From: Colias croceus
Lineage: Eukaryota > Arthropoda > Insecta > Lepidoptera > Pieridae
DNA: 64,000 nucleotides
Direction: 5' to 3'
NCBI RefSeq assembly: GCF_905220415.1
Contig: NC_059554.1
Span: 7,155,001-7,219,000, forward strand
Shown here: in pieces, positions 13,701-23,998 of the stretch
How the letters are laid out: each line of letters starts with the position of its first letter
Numbering within the stretch: position 1 is the first letter of the stretch
The notes under the pieces: model-generated
Seen by the model: the letters and a program-made list of their open reading frames with translations, nothing else
Told to the model about the DNA's origin: nothing
Databases searched by the model: none
Position numbers and translations under genes: made by a program

Positions 13701-15801
13701 TGATTTATTTCTTCTATTGCATAGGTATCTAAGCCTAAAGCGATAGATTTCGTACCATGACGTTTTCAGGTGTTCTTATTCGACCCAACCCACTTTCCGG
13801 ACATAAGCAGTGGACGAGTGATCCACCGCACGGCCCAGCCCGGCCAGCGCGCCATGTTCAACATCTGGTCAACCACGCAGGCTGCGTCAGCTGAAGTGCG
13901 CAAATATTCTCCCAAAACGGTACTTAAAAATTGAATTTTGAACTTTCTCTCTTCTTTTGGAAGGTGTCCTTTTTAGTTTTGGGAAAATAAACAACGCCTT
14001 ATAAAACTGAATAGCAGATGTAACATCTATTGTAATGAACGAAAACTAAATTGAACACCCTAAAAAATTCATCAGAAAAAAATTGTGCATACTATCCAGG
14101 TACCTATTATTATTTACATAACTAATCTGGAATAGAGATTAGAGTTACATCATCTCTAAAGTAAATAAATTATTTTGTAGAGTTAGTTCTTTCGCCTTTT
14201 TCTCCTTGAAAATAATCCCAAGGATCGACAAAACAATGAGGAGAGCTTACGATACAATTAAGTACTATGTCTTTATCAAAAAAAGTTTGTTTCAGCGCCA
14301 ATGTTATTTCCACGACGAGCACAAATCTTTGAAAACATTATATTCATACAGCGCTTGCATAGTCCGGTGTCGACTCACAACAATGATGAATGTGTGTCGA
14401 TGCATTTCGTACGTGTACAAATCGATGGCGGACACAGCTGATCGTATCTGCACCTTCGCGGATCTGCCGTGTCTCAATCAAATAAAAGGTGTTTAAATCC
14501 ATATTTATGTTATAAACGTCTGTCTGACTGTTTGTGTGTTCCTTGTTTTCATAGATATGATTATAGCACCAATTTGGCTAGAATGCTTTTCCTCCTACAC
14601 AAATAGCCTATTTTCTTGGGAAAACATATATTACAACGGAAAAGAAAGAATAAAAAAAACAAGAAAACGAAAAAGACTGAAAGGAAAAATCTTGTCTTAT
14701 GTCATAAATTATGGGCTTTTTCTTCCAGAAAAGTTGCTATACCTATATCCAAAACAACCTACGGACACAGTCGGATTGGAATTGGAACTTTTAGATTCAC
14801 TAAAATGTGATGATTGTTTATCCGACTGCCAACATACAAAATATTTCTCTGAATATTCCAAAGTACAGTTCGATAAATTGCATGCTCATGACATGATGTT
14901 TATAGAATATCTACGGTAAGAGTCTCAATTATTACTCTACAGCAGTTTTAGTAGGTACTAGCTTCCGCCCGCGACTCCGTCCCCGCGGAAAAATTAAGAT
15001 TTATTTTTTCTACGTATTTTTCCAGGATATCCCCTTCTACAGATTTATTATATATGTAATAATAACTAATAAGATTCCTACTTAATTATATTATATCTGT
15101 GTTACAGTGTTAGTAGTAGTAGGTACCTACCTACTTATATCTACTTTTTTCTTTTTACTTAGTTAGGCTAGTAGAATACCAGAATACCTACCTATACTAT
15201 ATTCATAATAAAAAATGAAATTATAAGATTTAAGAACGAGAGCGAGTTTATTGTTTATGAAATATATTTACATACTTTTAAATATAAAATATGCATAATA
15301 TTTTTCTCACACCGTAGAAACATGACGGGAAAGATATGGCTCTCAGTCTATAAAGGTTCCAGAGATGGCGTACTGAACCGCCTTGATGTTGTCTTCTACT
15401 GGTTTGAGATAATTAGTAAGTATAATAATATTTTATTTCCTAGTATTATTTTAACGATTTAACTGATTTATATAAATCTAGCTGTGCCCCGCGGTTTCCC
15501 CCGCATTGCTCCTGTTGCGTTGGTCTAAGCGTGATGATATTACTTATAGCGTAATTTTTCAAATCGAACCAAGTATTTAGTATTTATTAGTTTTATTTAA
15601 GTTCTTTAGATAAGCGCGTTCAAACAAACAAACTCTTCAGCTATTATTAAGTAATTAAGTATAGCTAAATCTTTTATTTCAGGTACCGTTGGTAGTTTCT
15701 ACGGGATACTTATTGGATTTTCTATCATTTGTGTGACTGAATTTTTTTACTATTTTATACTTCGATTTTCTATTCGTTTATACCGTTTATGTGTAAAATA
15801 A
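10731..15801 (+). CDS. ppk: Pickpocket (DEG/ENaC) sodium channel subunit, 10 exons, 534 aa
   Basis: Amiloride-sensitive cation-channel family, a plasma-membrane subunit with two transmembrane segments and a large cysteine-rich ectodomain. Exons: 10731-10930, 11224-11433, 11862-12036, 12925-13073, 13335-13458, 13770-13919, 14296-14488, 14729-14915, 15318-15415, 15683-15801. All junctions are GT-AG, the phases fit and the sum is 1605 nt. Motifs in order: TM1 (about 68-90) then FPAVAVCSANRIS; HCCVFNN (about 230); GLNILLDPLIDDYAYSLYNY; VRKYSPKTRQCYF; CRLTTMMNVCRC; CDDCLSDC; and TM2 with the GFS selectivity filter (GILIGFSIICVTEFFYYF). The N-terminal gating motif, normally His-Gly, reads SISGF, so Ser replaces His. 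Length is normal for insect pickpockets. AATAAA occurs at the stop and at 16063. Ligand and paralogue number cannot be told from sequence; the family serves touch, salt and pheromone sensing in flies. Confidence 0.9.
11536..11765. mobile_element. MITE in ppk intron 2
   Basis: The terminal 25 bases (11536-11560 and 11741-11765) are inverted repeats with one mismatch, beginning TATAACGGTGCATTTA. The outermost TA at each end is consistent with a TA target duplication, as in Tc1/mariner-type MITEs. The 180-bp interior codes for nothing. Confidence 0.8.
12099..12338 (-). mobile_element. Mini-Helitron in ppk intron 3
   Basis: Reverse-orientation copy of the family at 23999-24243 and 36170-36408. 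The 5' end (ATCCATACTAATATTATAA) is intact and the hairpin/CTAG end is damaged. The ORF that runs through and beyond it is an artefact. Confidence 0.75.
14956..15060 (-). mobile_element. Truncated mini-Helitron-like repeat in ppk intron 8
   Basis: Starts ACTAGCTTCCGCCCGCGACT and matches the beginning and the end (CTTCTACAGATTTATTATAT) of the copy at 9020-9510, with the middle deleted. Confidence 0.55.
15479..15640 (-). mobile_element. Mini-Helitron in ppk intron 9
   Basis: CTAGCTGTGCCCCGCGG followed by TTGGTCTAAGCGTGATGATAT is the reverse complement of the 8674-8874 family. The 5' end decays near 15640. Confidence 0.55.
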
Positions 15802-16194
15802 AATAAGAATAGTCAATGCTAAGAGTCAATGATTGTACAATAAGTACATATTTTGTGCTATTGTCAGGACTTTTTGTGTTTATAAATTATAAAAATCTCG
15901 AAAATTTCCATTGTGCATTTGCTGAAATGGGACAATTTTATTCTAAAGCTATAGGTAATAAAAATTGGTTGCACCACGCTGTTGATAGCGATTATTTATT
16001 AATTCAGGTATTGTTCTCTAATCTCTATAATATCTTCGATACTAAAGTTCGATGAAACTCAAAATAAATAAACACTAAATAAAAACAACGAAGCGTTATT
16101 TTCTACAACCCTTTAATTTCTATTTGCCCACCTTTTGGGGTCATTTGAATAAAATAAAAAATAACGTTATAACTTAGAATATAATTATAATGCG

Positions 16195-16545
16195 CCAACA
16201 GCGTCAGGCTGCAGTTAGACGACGAGCGTGGTCACCGCGCGGCCGCGGCCGCCGCGCGGCCGCCCCGCGGCGACCGCGCGGTGGCTGTTCAGTTATAGCA
16301 AATTTATGTTTTATTAACAAGGACGTAAAGTTGAAATTAATTTTGAGTAACTAACTGCGCGGCGGCCGCGCGGTGGCTGCGCTCTCGATCGCGTGGAGGC
16401 CGCGCGGCCACCGCGCAGTTAGTTAGGTACTCAAATTAATTTCAACTTTACGTTCAACTGGAAATGGTCCGGGTTCGCAGTGACGTGGCTGAGCGCGCGG
16501 CCGCCGCGCGGTCACCGTACTTTCGGCGCGCGGTAACATTCCATG
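16195..16545. mobile_element. GC-rich foldback element
   Basis: A long inverted repeat (16323-16379 against about 16397-16453) forms a stem of roughly 57 bp with a few mismatches, with an AT half (ACGTAAAGTTGAAATTAATT) and a GC half (GCGCGGCGGCCGCGCGG). It is flanked on both sides by further CCGCGCGG-rich inverted blocks. The GC content stands out sharply from its AT-rich setting. Foldback transposons have such nested palindromes. No coding capacity and no clear target duplication. Confidence 0.65.
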
Positions 16546-16928
16546 TCATATAAACGCGCCCTCACGGGTCAAGGGCTTAGGCAATGACTAAGGAATCCTA
16601 TGGACAGGGCATAATGTTCTATACAAACAACTGATTATACAAATATCATGCATTTCGATACCGAAATAATAAAACGAATACTGTCTCTTTCTAACTAATG
16701 AATATTCTGCTAAGTGAAAATATATGACTATACGTCAGTCAGTTCTAATTCTATACCGTTTGACATTTGAAGTTAGCTCAAATACCTACTGTGGCCGGGC
16801 GCCATTTTATGTTCTCGTTATTATGATGTACATGCTCTGTCATTGCTCCGTAGTAAACATTGAAAAATATTGAATATTTTTGTGATTGTGACAAACATTT
16901 GTGTCTAAAACATATAGAGTGGTCAAGG

Positions 16929-18208
16929 ACAAATAGTGGCATAATACCAAAGCGCAGTATTGTGGGATGTGGCTCCGGAAAGAATGAAAACTAGAAAAGT
17001 TTGTCTTTGCACCGGTATGTATACGTTTTGACTGAAATATTAGTTATTACTTTGCTGATTTACTTATTTTCATGTAGGTATATTGAATTGAGGAGTATTC
17101 ACAGACTATGTTCAGTGTAAAATTGTTACCAAATATAGCTTTATTTTGTATATTTTCGTTCTAGTAAAATAATGAATTTGGGTGCTAGTGATGACTTATA
17201 ATATCGACATCAGCAAAATGTTCGATGAAGACGTGCGTCTCCCAAGGCTGTGTCATTAATCTTAAGAATAGTTGCTTTGGTGAATACACTTCCAAAATAA
17301 CAAATTAATTTTGCCAAGAGCAGCAGAAGGAAAAATAAAACACTTAAATTTACCTAATATGAATTTTAACTTAAGTAAGATTAATCGCTTTTATAGTAGG
17401 TACTTTAAAAATGTATTTATAAATAAGTCAGGTCAGGACTAAAATTATAATAACCTAAAAATTCATTTTTTGAAGGTTACCAAGAAGTGAAAATAGAAAA
17501 GGAGAATGGTTAGAAGCAATTGAAAATGAAAATATCAAGCCAAATGTAAAGGATATAATATCATAGTATATTCCCTACATTTCCCCGAAAGTGCTTTCAA
17601 TAGAACAATGGATGTGATTAGTCTGCATGATGATGCTATACCAGTATGTCTGCCGCTGCATTCACACAGGGTGAGGTTTTTATCTGTAGACACGTGATGT
17701 CTTCCAATTTACTTTTGGTCTTTTTATTTAGATTTAGGGCTGTCATTTATAATCTAACGTTTCTCCTATTTTGAAGGAGGCCTGTGAACAAACTGAGATG
17801 GTTTTATATGATTTTTTTGAGTACAAACTTGGGTGATATTTGGTTGTTGAAATGTTATTGACTGAGGGAAAGTGCAATTTACTTTAAATACATGGGGTGT
17901 TTTAAGTTATTTTTCTATTCTTTATAAATTTATATTTATAAAGCATTTCAATGCCATAAAACCAAAAATATAAATTCAAGTTCCGCTATTGTAAGCCCTA
18001 ATGTTGATATTAATTTCAAACCATCAGCATTGCCCTTTTAATTAAAATGTATTGCATTTTAGTTTAAATGTAAAGTGAACAATGCTAGTTAATGTAAACT
18101 GTGACATTTCATTTCCAGGTACCAGTTGAGCCTCAAATCCCGAACTCAAAAATGAACAGAGTGTATCTGAGTGCATTCCAGGCTACACAAAATAGTTTAG
18201 CTCTATAA
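16929..18208 (+). pseudogene. Decayed THAP zinc-finger gene
   Basis: Three exon-like blocks fit in phase. Block A runs to 17014 with KRSIVGCGSGKNEN, a TAG, then KSLSLHR and a GTATGT donor. Block B (17476-17670) reads LPRSENRKGEWLEAIENENI and, after a frameshift near 17560, VYSLHFPESAFNRTMDV and LHDDAIPVCLP. Block C (18119-18208) continues open to TAA. This is the THAP order: Cys pair, HRLP, the W-L-E-A-I helix, CSxHF and the AVP box. THAP domains bind DNA through a C2CH zinc site. Here the first Cys is Ser (16956-16958), the CSxHF Cys is Tyr (17569-17571), TAG is at 16992-16994 and the frame breaks, so the zinc site cannot form. AATAAA-rich sequence follows at 18253. It is not a processed copy because introns persist. 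Whether the source was a host gene or a THAP transposase is open. Confidence 0.65.
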
Positions 18209-18436
18209 TTTTCTCTATTATTATATATTATTGTTTTTTTTGTCTATTATTTATAAATAAATAAATACAATTACTGTATATTGTGTTGTTCATCGTAATA
18301 AAATACTATTATATACCTATATTAGTATATATTATGTTGTTTCATTATATTACATTCCTCAAAACTGAAATTACCAAATTGTAAGTCTACCGTAATCCTT
18401 ATATCGAAGTCAAAATTGAACTGGATTTATCAAATT

Positions 18437-18495
18437 ATACAGGGTTAGCTATCTTGTCCGGCGAGGTTGCTGGTGTTTTACAAGTAACCCTGTAT
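18437..18495. mobile_element. 59-bp miniature inverted-repeat element
   Basis: Perfect 11-bp terminal inverted repeats, ATACAGGGTTA (18437-18447) and TAACCCTGTAT (18485-18495). Very short, probably an internally deleted MITE. Confidence 0.5.
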
Positions 18496-18585
18496 AGGTG
18501 TTACCGTCACGAGCAGCCATCGTCATACTTAATTTTATTAATTGGCATTGTCATTTTTTCCATTTGTAATTTTACTTCTATGTTT

Positions 18586-18614
18586 TGTACAATAAAGTTA
18601 AAATAAATAAAAAA
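18586..18614 (+). mobile_element. LINE 3' tail fragment
   Basis: TTTTGTACAATAAAGTTAAA followed by TAAATAAA closely resembles the tail of the LINE ending at 6338. The body is missing. Confidence 0.4.
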
Positions 18615-18695
18615 GAGTGTGTGTTTATGTACACGCGTTACAAGTTACGCGCCAAAAGAAGTATAACTTCAAAAAAAATATATTAATATTATTTT

Positions 18696-18729
18696 TATAT
18701 CGATAAACATAATAATGTTTATCGATATA
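18696..18729. promoter_or_regulatory. Palindrome with two TATCGATA (DRE-like) sites
   Basis: Perfect 15-bp arms (18696-18710 and 18715-18729) around a 4-base loop, each holding TATCGATA (18698-18705, 18720-18727), the core bound by DREF in Drosophila. It lies about 670 bp upstream of the SIRT2 start. It could be a promoter element or just the arms of a small foldback repeat. Confidence 0.35.
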
Positions 18730-19041
18730 TTCTCGGCACTAAACACCGCCATGTTTTGTTACAAGCAATATGGCGCCGGCCACACTTTTTTTGTAGGTAT
18801 GTCACTTCCATGTGATTCCTTATTCATTGGGCTTAGGTCAAGACTCAAGGGTCGTCTTTCGTGGCGCTAATTCTTTTTATCATCTATGGCAACACAAAAT
18901 AGAGTAAAATACATCATAAAAATTTGTATTAAATTTTGTTTAGTAAATTTTTTTTAGTTAACAATAAATAAATGCAACGTTGGGAAATTTTGCATCTTCG
19001 TCAAATGCCTTGTATTCTTAAACATGATATTTCTTAAATTA

Positions 19042-19077
19042 AAAAATTAAGAGCATTTGTAAATGCTCTTAATTTTT
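19042..19077. repeat. Perfect 17-bp hairpin
   Basis: Arms 19042-19058 and 19061-19077 are exact inverted repeats (AAAAATTAAGAGCATTT) around a 2-base loop, about 320 bp upstream of the SIRT2 start. Function unknown. Confidence 0.6.
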
Positions 19078-19395
19078 CAAATACCAAAGTCCTGCTTTGT
19101 CAAATACCAAAACTTACTCTGTGGAAATTTTTTAAATTAAATATTTAATGAATAAAATATTTAATATATTAATATCATCTTGATTAACCTTATTATGTCT
19201 TTAGTGAAATATTAATAAATTGTATATAATATATTGTGTTGTATGATTACGCAATAACTACGAAATGTTACGGCGCATTTCTAACTTCTCAAATATTTCC
19301 ATTTTCCAAGAATGCGCGTCATTTATCTGTCAAAAAGACCGTGGCAAAATTGGACAAAGGCAAAATTTTGCAGTCGCAATTTGTTTTTAAATAAA

Positions 19396-22300
19396 ATGTC
19401 CGCAAATACGCCTCCCGGAGTGAGTGATGGTGAGTTTCTGCTGTGTTTGCTGGAAAAGTTATTAAAGCGCGATTATCAATGTTTATCTTCGGTTTTAGCG
19501 GAAGAAAATAATGAACCGTCTAACCCGCCAAATCCGATTGAAGGTTTAGGTTCTAGAATCCGCGATTTAGATGTCGATACTATTCGAAGATATTTGGCCG
19601 AAAAGCTCGGTTTTTACGAGCCAACTGAGCCATCAGAAATAGTTTTGGATGAAGTTTCTTTAGATGGTGTTGTGAAGTGGATGAAAAATGAGCGATGCCA
19701 AAATGTTATAACTTTATCTGGAGCTGGTATTTCTACATGTAAGTATTTTTTTCATATGCCTTATCGTTTAAAGACTTTCTCAGTGTCTTTTAAAAATATG
19801 TACATGATAATAATGTAAAATTTATATACATTTTTTATATTGTTTACATTCATAATATTTTGTTTTTAGCCGCTGGCATTCCTGATTTCCGAAGCCCTGA
19901 GACTGGTTTATATCACAACTTACAAAAGTACAATCTCCCCGAACCACAAGCAATATTTGAGATTAATTTCTTTCGACAAAACCCAAAACCTTTCTTCACA
20001 CTCGCAAAGGAATTGTTTCCTGGAAACTTTAAGCCAACAGTTTCACATTATTTTATAAGACTATTGCATGAAAAAGGTAAATATGAGATCATTATTTTAT
20101 TCAACAGTCTTTACTGATGTTTTTTCTACAAGTTTAAATGGCTAAAGATTGAAAGAAATGACCATCTTTCTGGTATGGTGTACATGCATATTATCACATT
20201 GCTTTTTAATAAAAAATTTCCATCATTTTCTTAGACTATAATATGTATCTAGTTACTTGAATGTTCAAATTTTTGTCAGCCTACAGAGAAGCTAGTAACA
20301 AAAATATATTTGTAGACTATTGCATTTTTTTTTGCTGCATGTTTTTTCACCTCCAGTATTCCATTAGTATGTTGTTTCATTAGGATGTTTGTAATTAGTA
20401 TATTTTCTCTAATTACTTTTCTTTCAAAATCATTTTCATAACAGTCTTGTGTCTTGTGTAAAAACTAAAAATAATTATTTTTTCCAGGATTACTATTGCG
20501 TCATTATACACAAAACATAGACACACTGGAGAGAGGTGCAGGTATCCCGGACGATAAGCTGGTTGAGGCTCACGGCACATTCTACACTTCTCATTGTCTT
20601 GATTGCCATAAGGAATATTCACTTGAATTTATTAAAGGTACTGTGATGTTCAATATTTTTTTTTTTTTTTTTTTTAATTAAATAAGGTTGCTAATTAAAA
20701 TAGCACCTTATACAAATTACAATCTAGCCTACAAGACTAATAAGTAATTTTATGTTAACCTAAATTTCTAAATAACTTATTCTAAGAGAGTGTCCATTGT
20801 CACTTGCTTAGTGTCTGTTAAGGGGAAGTAAGTCACTTTGCTCGTGTGCTTTGGTATACAGATAATTGTCACTGTTCACTTTTCACTTATCACTACACTA
20901 ACTCAAAAGGTTTAGTCCTTTTTAGTCTTCGCACTAGGTCCGTGGTGTCAAGGAGCTGGATAGCCTCAACATTCACGTGATGAGGAAGTCGATGTTGATG
21001 AGCTTCTGCATGTTTTTGAACAATTTTGTCCACGGTGTCCACTTTTAGGTCACGGTGGAGGTCACCATTACGGATGTACCATGGAGCATTTACAATGTCT
21101 CTCAGTACTTTATTTTGGAAACGTTGTATAATGTCAATGTTGCTTTTTTTGGTACAGCCCCACAGCTGAATACCATACGTCCATACTGGCATTAGGACTT
21201 GTTTGTATATGAGTAGCTTATTATGTATCGACAACTGGGAGTATCTTCCAAGAAGCCAATACAATTTCTTATAGCGCAAGCCTAATTCTTCTCGCTTCTT
21301 CTTGACGTGAGCCTTCCAGCGTAGCTTAGCGTCAAGCGTCATACCGAGGTATTTCGCCGTGTTAGCATAAGGTATTTGTTGGCCATTAAGGAGTATCGGG
21401 ACAATCTGTGTTCTTTTGTTTGTAAAATTTATGTGAACGGATTTGGATTCGTTCAATCTTATCCGCCATTTCCGAGTCCATTCGTAGACCTGGTTCACAG
21501 CTTCTTAAACTTTATCTCCTGCTTCCTGATAAGTAATGCCTGTGGCCATGATAGCAGTGTCGTCGGCAAATGTTGCAGTAATGTTTTTTTTCTAATGTGT
21601 ATGTGTATGTTCAATATGAAATCAATAATTTTTCTTCTACGCTGGTTCACAATTGATAAATGGCTGCCAAAAAGATAAAATTGTATCAAAATGTATCAGT
21701 ACAAATAATTACACCTTGTCTTACTTTATTATGATTTTTTGAATAATTTAATCTTTTCATTAAATTATTATTTAAAAGAAATCTTTGTACTTAGTTCCAT
21801 ATTAAATATATTTTACAGAACAAAATAACAAAATTTTTATTTATATTTTATTAGTAAATTTATTTTCATGTATAAAAAAATTTCAGAGCGCATTTTCGCC
21901 GACGAGATACCAATATGCACAGAATGTCCAGGGGTTGTGAAGCCAGACATTGTGTTCTTTGGCGAAAGCCTGCCAGACAGATTCCAGAATTGTCTACAAG
22001 AAGATTTCCAAAAATGTGATATGCTCATCATCATGGGTTCGTCACTTGAAGTGCAGCCGTTTGCGTCACTCATTGATATGTAAGTTCCTTTATTTTATAT
22101 GTATTACTACCTGTTGGTCTTAGCGTGATAATATATAGCCTATATTACTTGTGGATAATGTAGCCTTCAAATGGTGAAAGAATTTTTAAAATCGGTCCAG
22201 TAGTTTATGAGCCAATTCATTACAATCAAACAAACAAACAAAGTTTTCCTCTTTATAATATTAGTGTAGACAAAAAAGTATAGATAATACAAAAAAAAAG

Positions 22301-23189
22301 TTTGTAATGAGAGGAATTTTTTTTTTTCAGTTCAGTAGTTGCAGAGACTTATTGTAGAAATAAATAGATTGAAAGAAAGAATTAATAAACACTAGCTTGC
22401 CGCCCGCAGCTTCGCCCGCTTGTTCTAAAACCTAATAAATTAACTTATGTTTTCCTTAATTAATAAATGATTCGTTACAGGGTTCCAGAGTGGTGTCCGC
22501 GTCTGCTCATCAACCGAGAAAAGGCTGGTGCGAGGTCACCCATCCTCCGCCTGTGGGGGCTCATGCACGGAGGCCTGCAACTCGATGAGGACTCGGTTAG
22601 GGATGTGGCAAGACTCGGAGACTGTGATGAAGGTTGTCAGGAACTAGCTGACAAGCTTGGGTGGGGGGTGAGTATCTACTATCTACATATTTACATTTTT
22701 TCCTATAAAAGAGATTTCAAAAATTAAACTCCTAAGTAGGTAGTAGGTACTGTTTTATGTAGTTTGTTCCTGATTGTAGTAAATATATTTTAAACTCTTT
22801 TGTATGTTATATCACTACATATTATCAAATAATTTCATTCAACCTGCATAAGATCTATATCATCTTATCTACTTCTCTCTCTCTAATTCTCTTATCTAAT
22901 TTTCATTAATATAAGATTAATGTAATAAATCCGGTGCTTAGTTGTATGCTCATTCATAATTTTTTTGAAATAACATTTGAGATTTATGCATCCTAAACAA
23001 AACAATAACATATATCTTTTTATCTTAATACCCACACAACAATTTCAGGACGAGCTACGAGTGCTAGTAGCTAGCGAGCACAAGAGGCTAGAACTGCAGG
23101 GTGCGGTCATACACCCCCACCCTCCAACCCTCCCTTCCACGGTCACCGAACCTGTACCAGGCCATAGTGCTGCCGAGCCGAAGCTATGA
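19396..23189 (+). CDS. Sirt2: SIRT2-type NAD-dependent protein deacetylase, 6 exons, 406 aa
   Basis: Class I sirtuin that removes acyl groups from lysines using NAD+; family members of this type are mainly cytoplasmic. Exons: 19396-19738, 19870-20076, 20488-20637, 21887-22079, 22481-22667, 23049-23189; phases fit, 1221 nt. Motifs: GAGISTSAGIPDFRSPETG (about 109), TQNIDTLERGAG (191), EAHGTF with the catalytic His212, zinc cysteines at 220, 223, 244 and 247 (CLDC, CTEC), KPDIVFFGESLP, and SSLEVQPFASLID. The core follows human SIRT2 closely, including the helix before GAGIS (LDGVVKWMKNERCQ). The N-terminal extension is about 90 aa. I chose the ATG at 19396; an in-frame ATG at 19312 would add 28 basic residues. 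Intron 3 holds an antisense LINE and intron 4 a mini-Helitron. AATAAA lies at 23318-23323. Confidence 0.93.
20657..21606 (-). mobile_element. 5'-truncated Jockey-type LINE in SIRT2 intron 3, with target duplication
   Basis: On the minus strand it codes for the end of a reverse transcriptase: FADD at 21559-21570, a stop codon (21505-21507), then about 200 open codons with AKYLGMTLDAKLRWKAHV and WTYGIQLWG, ending at 20893. The poly(A) tail appears as a T run at 20657-20678. The same 11 bases, ATGTTCAATAT, flank it at 20646-20656 and 21607-21617, fixing both ends of the insertion. It lies antisense to its host gene. Confidence 0.9.
22112..22270 (-). mobile_element. Mini-Helitron lacking its 3' end, in SIRT2 intron 4
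   Basis: Reverse complement of the 8674-8874 family: TTGGTCTTAGCGTGATAATA through to TTATAATATTAGTGTAGA. The hairpin/CTAG end is missing. A further small fragment, ACTAGCTTGCCGCCCGCAGC, is at 22393-22428 in the same intron. Confidence 0.6.
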
Positions 23190-23340
23190 ATATGAAACAA
23201 GTGTATACCTGTGTTGCCAAGTTACATAGTTTGATAGCATTCAAATGCTGTATAAGCGAGAAATTTTTAAGAATAGAAAGAATTTGGTGTCTCTTAAACA
23301 TTAAACCGAAAGAGTAGAATAAATTCGATTGCTCTGACAG

Positions 23341-23400
23341 GATCACGGATGGCCGAGTGGTTAGGCGTCGCGCGAAAGACGCAGGTTTGAATCCCACCTC
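23341..23400 (+). repeat. tRNA-like relic (Ser-type A and B boxes)
   Basis: TGGCCGAGTGG (23350-23360) matches a tRNA A box and GGTTTGAATCC (23384-23394) a B box, in the order and spacing of an RNA polymerase III internal promoter. D-arm bases pair (GCC/GGC) and GCGTC/GACGC can pair as an anticodon-like stem. The acceptor arms do not pair and the long variable arm of tRNA-Ser is absent, so this is not a working tRNA. It may be a SINE head or a decayed tRNA copy. It starts 18 bp after the SIRT2 AATAAA. Confidence 0.6.
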
Positions 23401-23501
23401 GAATTTTTTCTATTCTTTATAAATTTCAAATTAAATAGTGTCAGTGTGGTGTGAGATATAAGTTATAAGTTACAAGTGTTTTTGTTGGTGGTTCAAGTGG
23501 T

Positions 23502-23636
23502 ATGTTGGAAGGAAAAATATGTATGAGCAAGGTACAGTATGATTTAAACTTAATGGCAGCTCTGAACATTGATCGATCCAATGCGCAGAAAATAATTTTA
23601 GATATCAGTGGGATGCCATTAAGTTTAGATAGAACT
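23502..23636 (+). CDS. Orphan exon-like ORF, 45 codons, unrecognised
   Basis: An ORF starting MLEGKICMSKVQYDLNLM ends in a codon-complete GTAAGT donor at 23637. Its composition is more protein-like than nearby ORFs (DLNLMAALNIDRSNAQKIIL, ISGMPLSLDRT). No downstream partner exon was found before the satellite arrays, and I do not recognise the sequence. It could be a first exon, an alternative 3' exon of SIRT2, or chance. Confidence 0.25.
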
Positions 23637-23998
23637 GTAAGTAACTCGAAAATGAAAGCAATATATTTTTATTTGTCTAAATAATCTGCCTAAATTCTTG
23701 TAGAAAACTATAAAAAAAACATGGTTTATGCATAATTTTACAACTTGAATTAGAATACTTAGAATGAAATATGAATCCACTTTGTATCTTATATTAAAAC
23801 AAAGGTTCAAATTAGAATTGATAAATAGCTTTTGTCTTGCTCACACTTATTTAGATTGTACTATTCTTTCTCTTTTCTGTACTTAAATACACAAGAGAGA
23901 AGGAAGTATGATCAAAAAGGAAATGGCGTTAAATTTGTATACTGTATGTTAAAGAAACTGTAAAATTAAATTAAGTTGAAATGTGGAAGAACTATTAA

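Noticed and set aside
15816..16055. 79-codon ORF after ppk
   Set aside because: No motif, low-complexity composition, and it lies between the ppk stop and its likely poly(A) signal, so it is probably 3' UTR.
17239..17290. MKTCVSQGC as the THAP N-terminus
   Set aside because: A CxxxxC pair is suggestive, but joining it to the next exon breaks the reading frame, whereas the 17014 donor fits in phase and continues the family order.
19312..19395. Upstream in-frame ATG for SIRT2
   Set aside because: It would add 28 basic residues with no match to the SIRT2 N-terminus as I know it; the ATG at 19396 is the more ordinary start. A targeting role cannot be excluded without 5' cDNA.
20893..21498. 201-codon minus-strand ORF as a host gene
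   Set aside because: It is the C-terminal end of a LINE reverse transcriptase with FADD upstream, a poly(A) tail and target-site duplication.
23341..23400. Functional tRNA-Ser gene
   Set aside because: A and B boxes are good, but the acceptor arms do not pair and the variable arm is missing.
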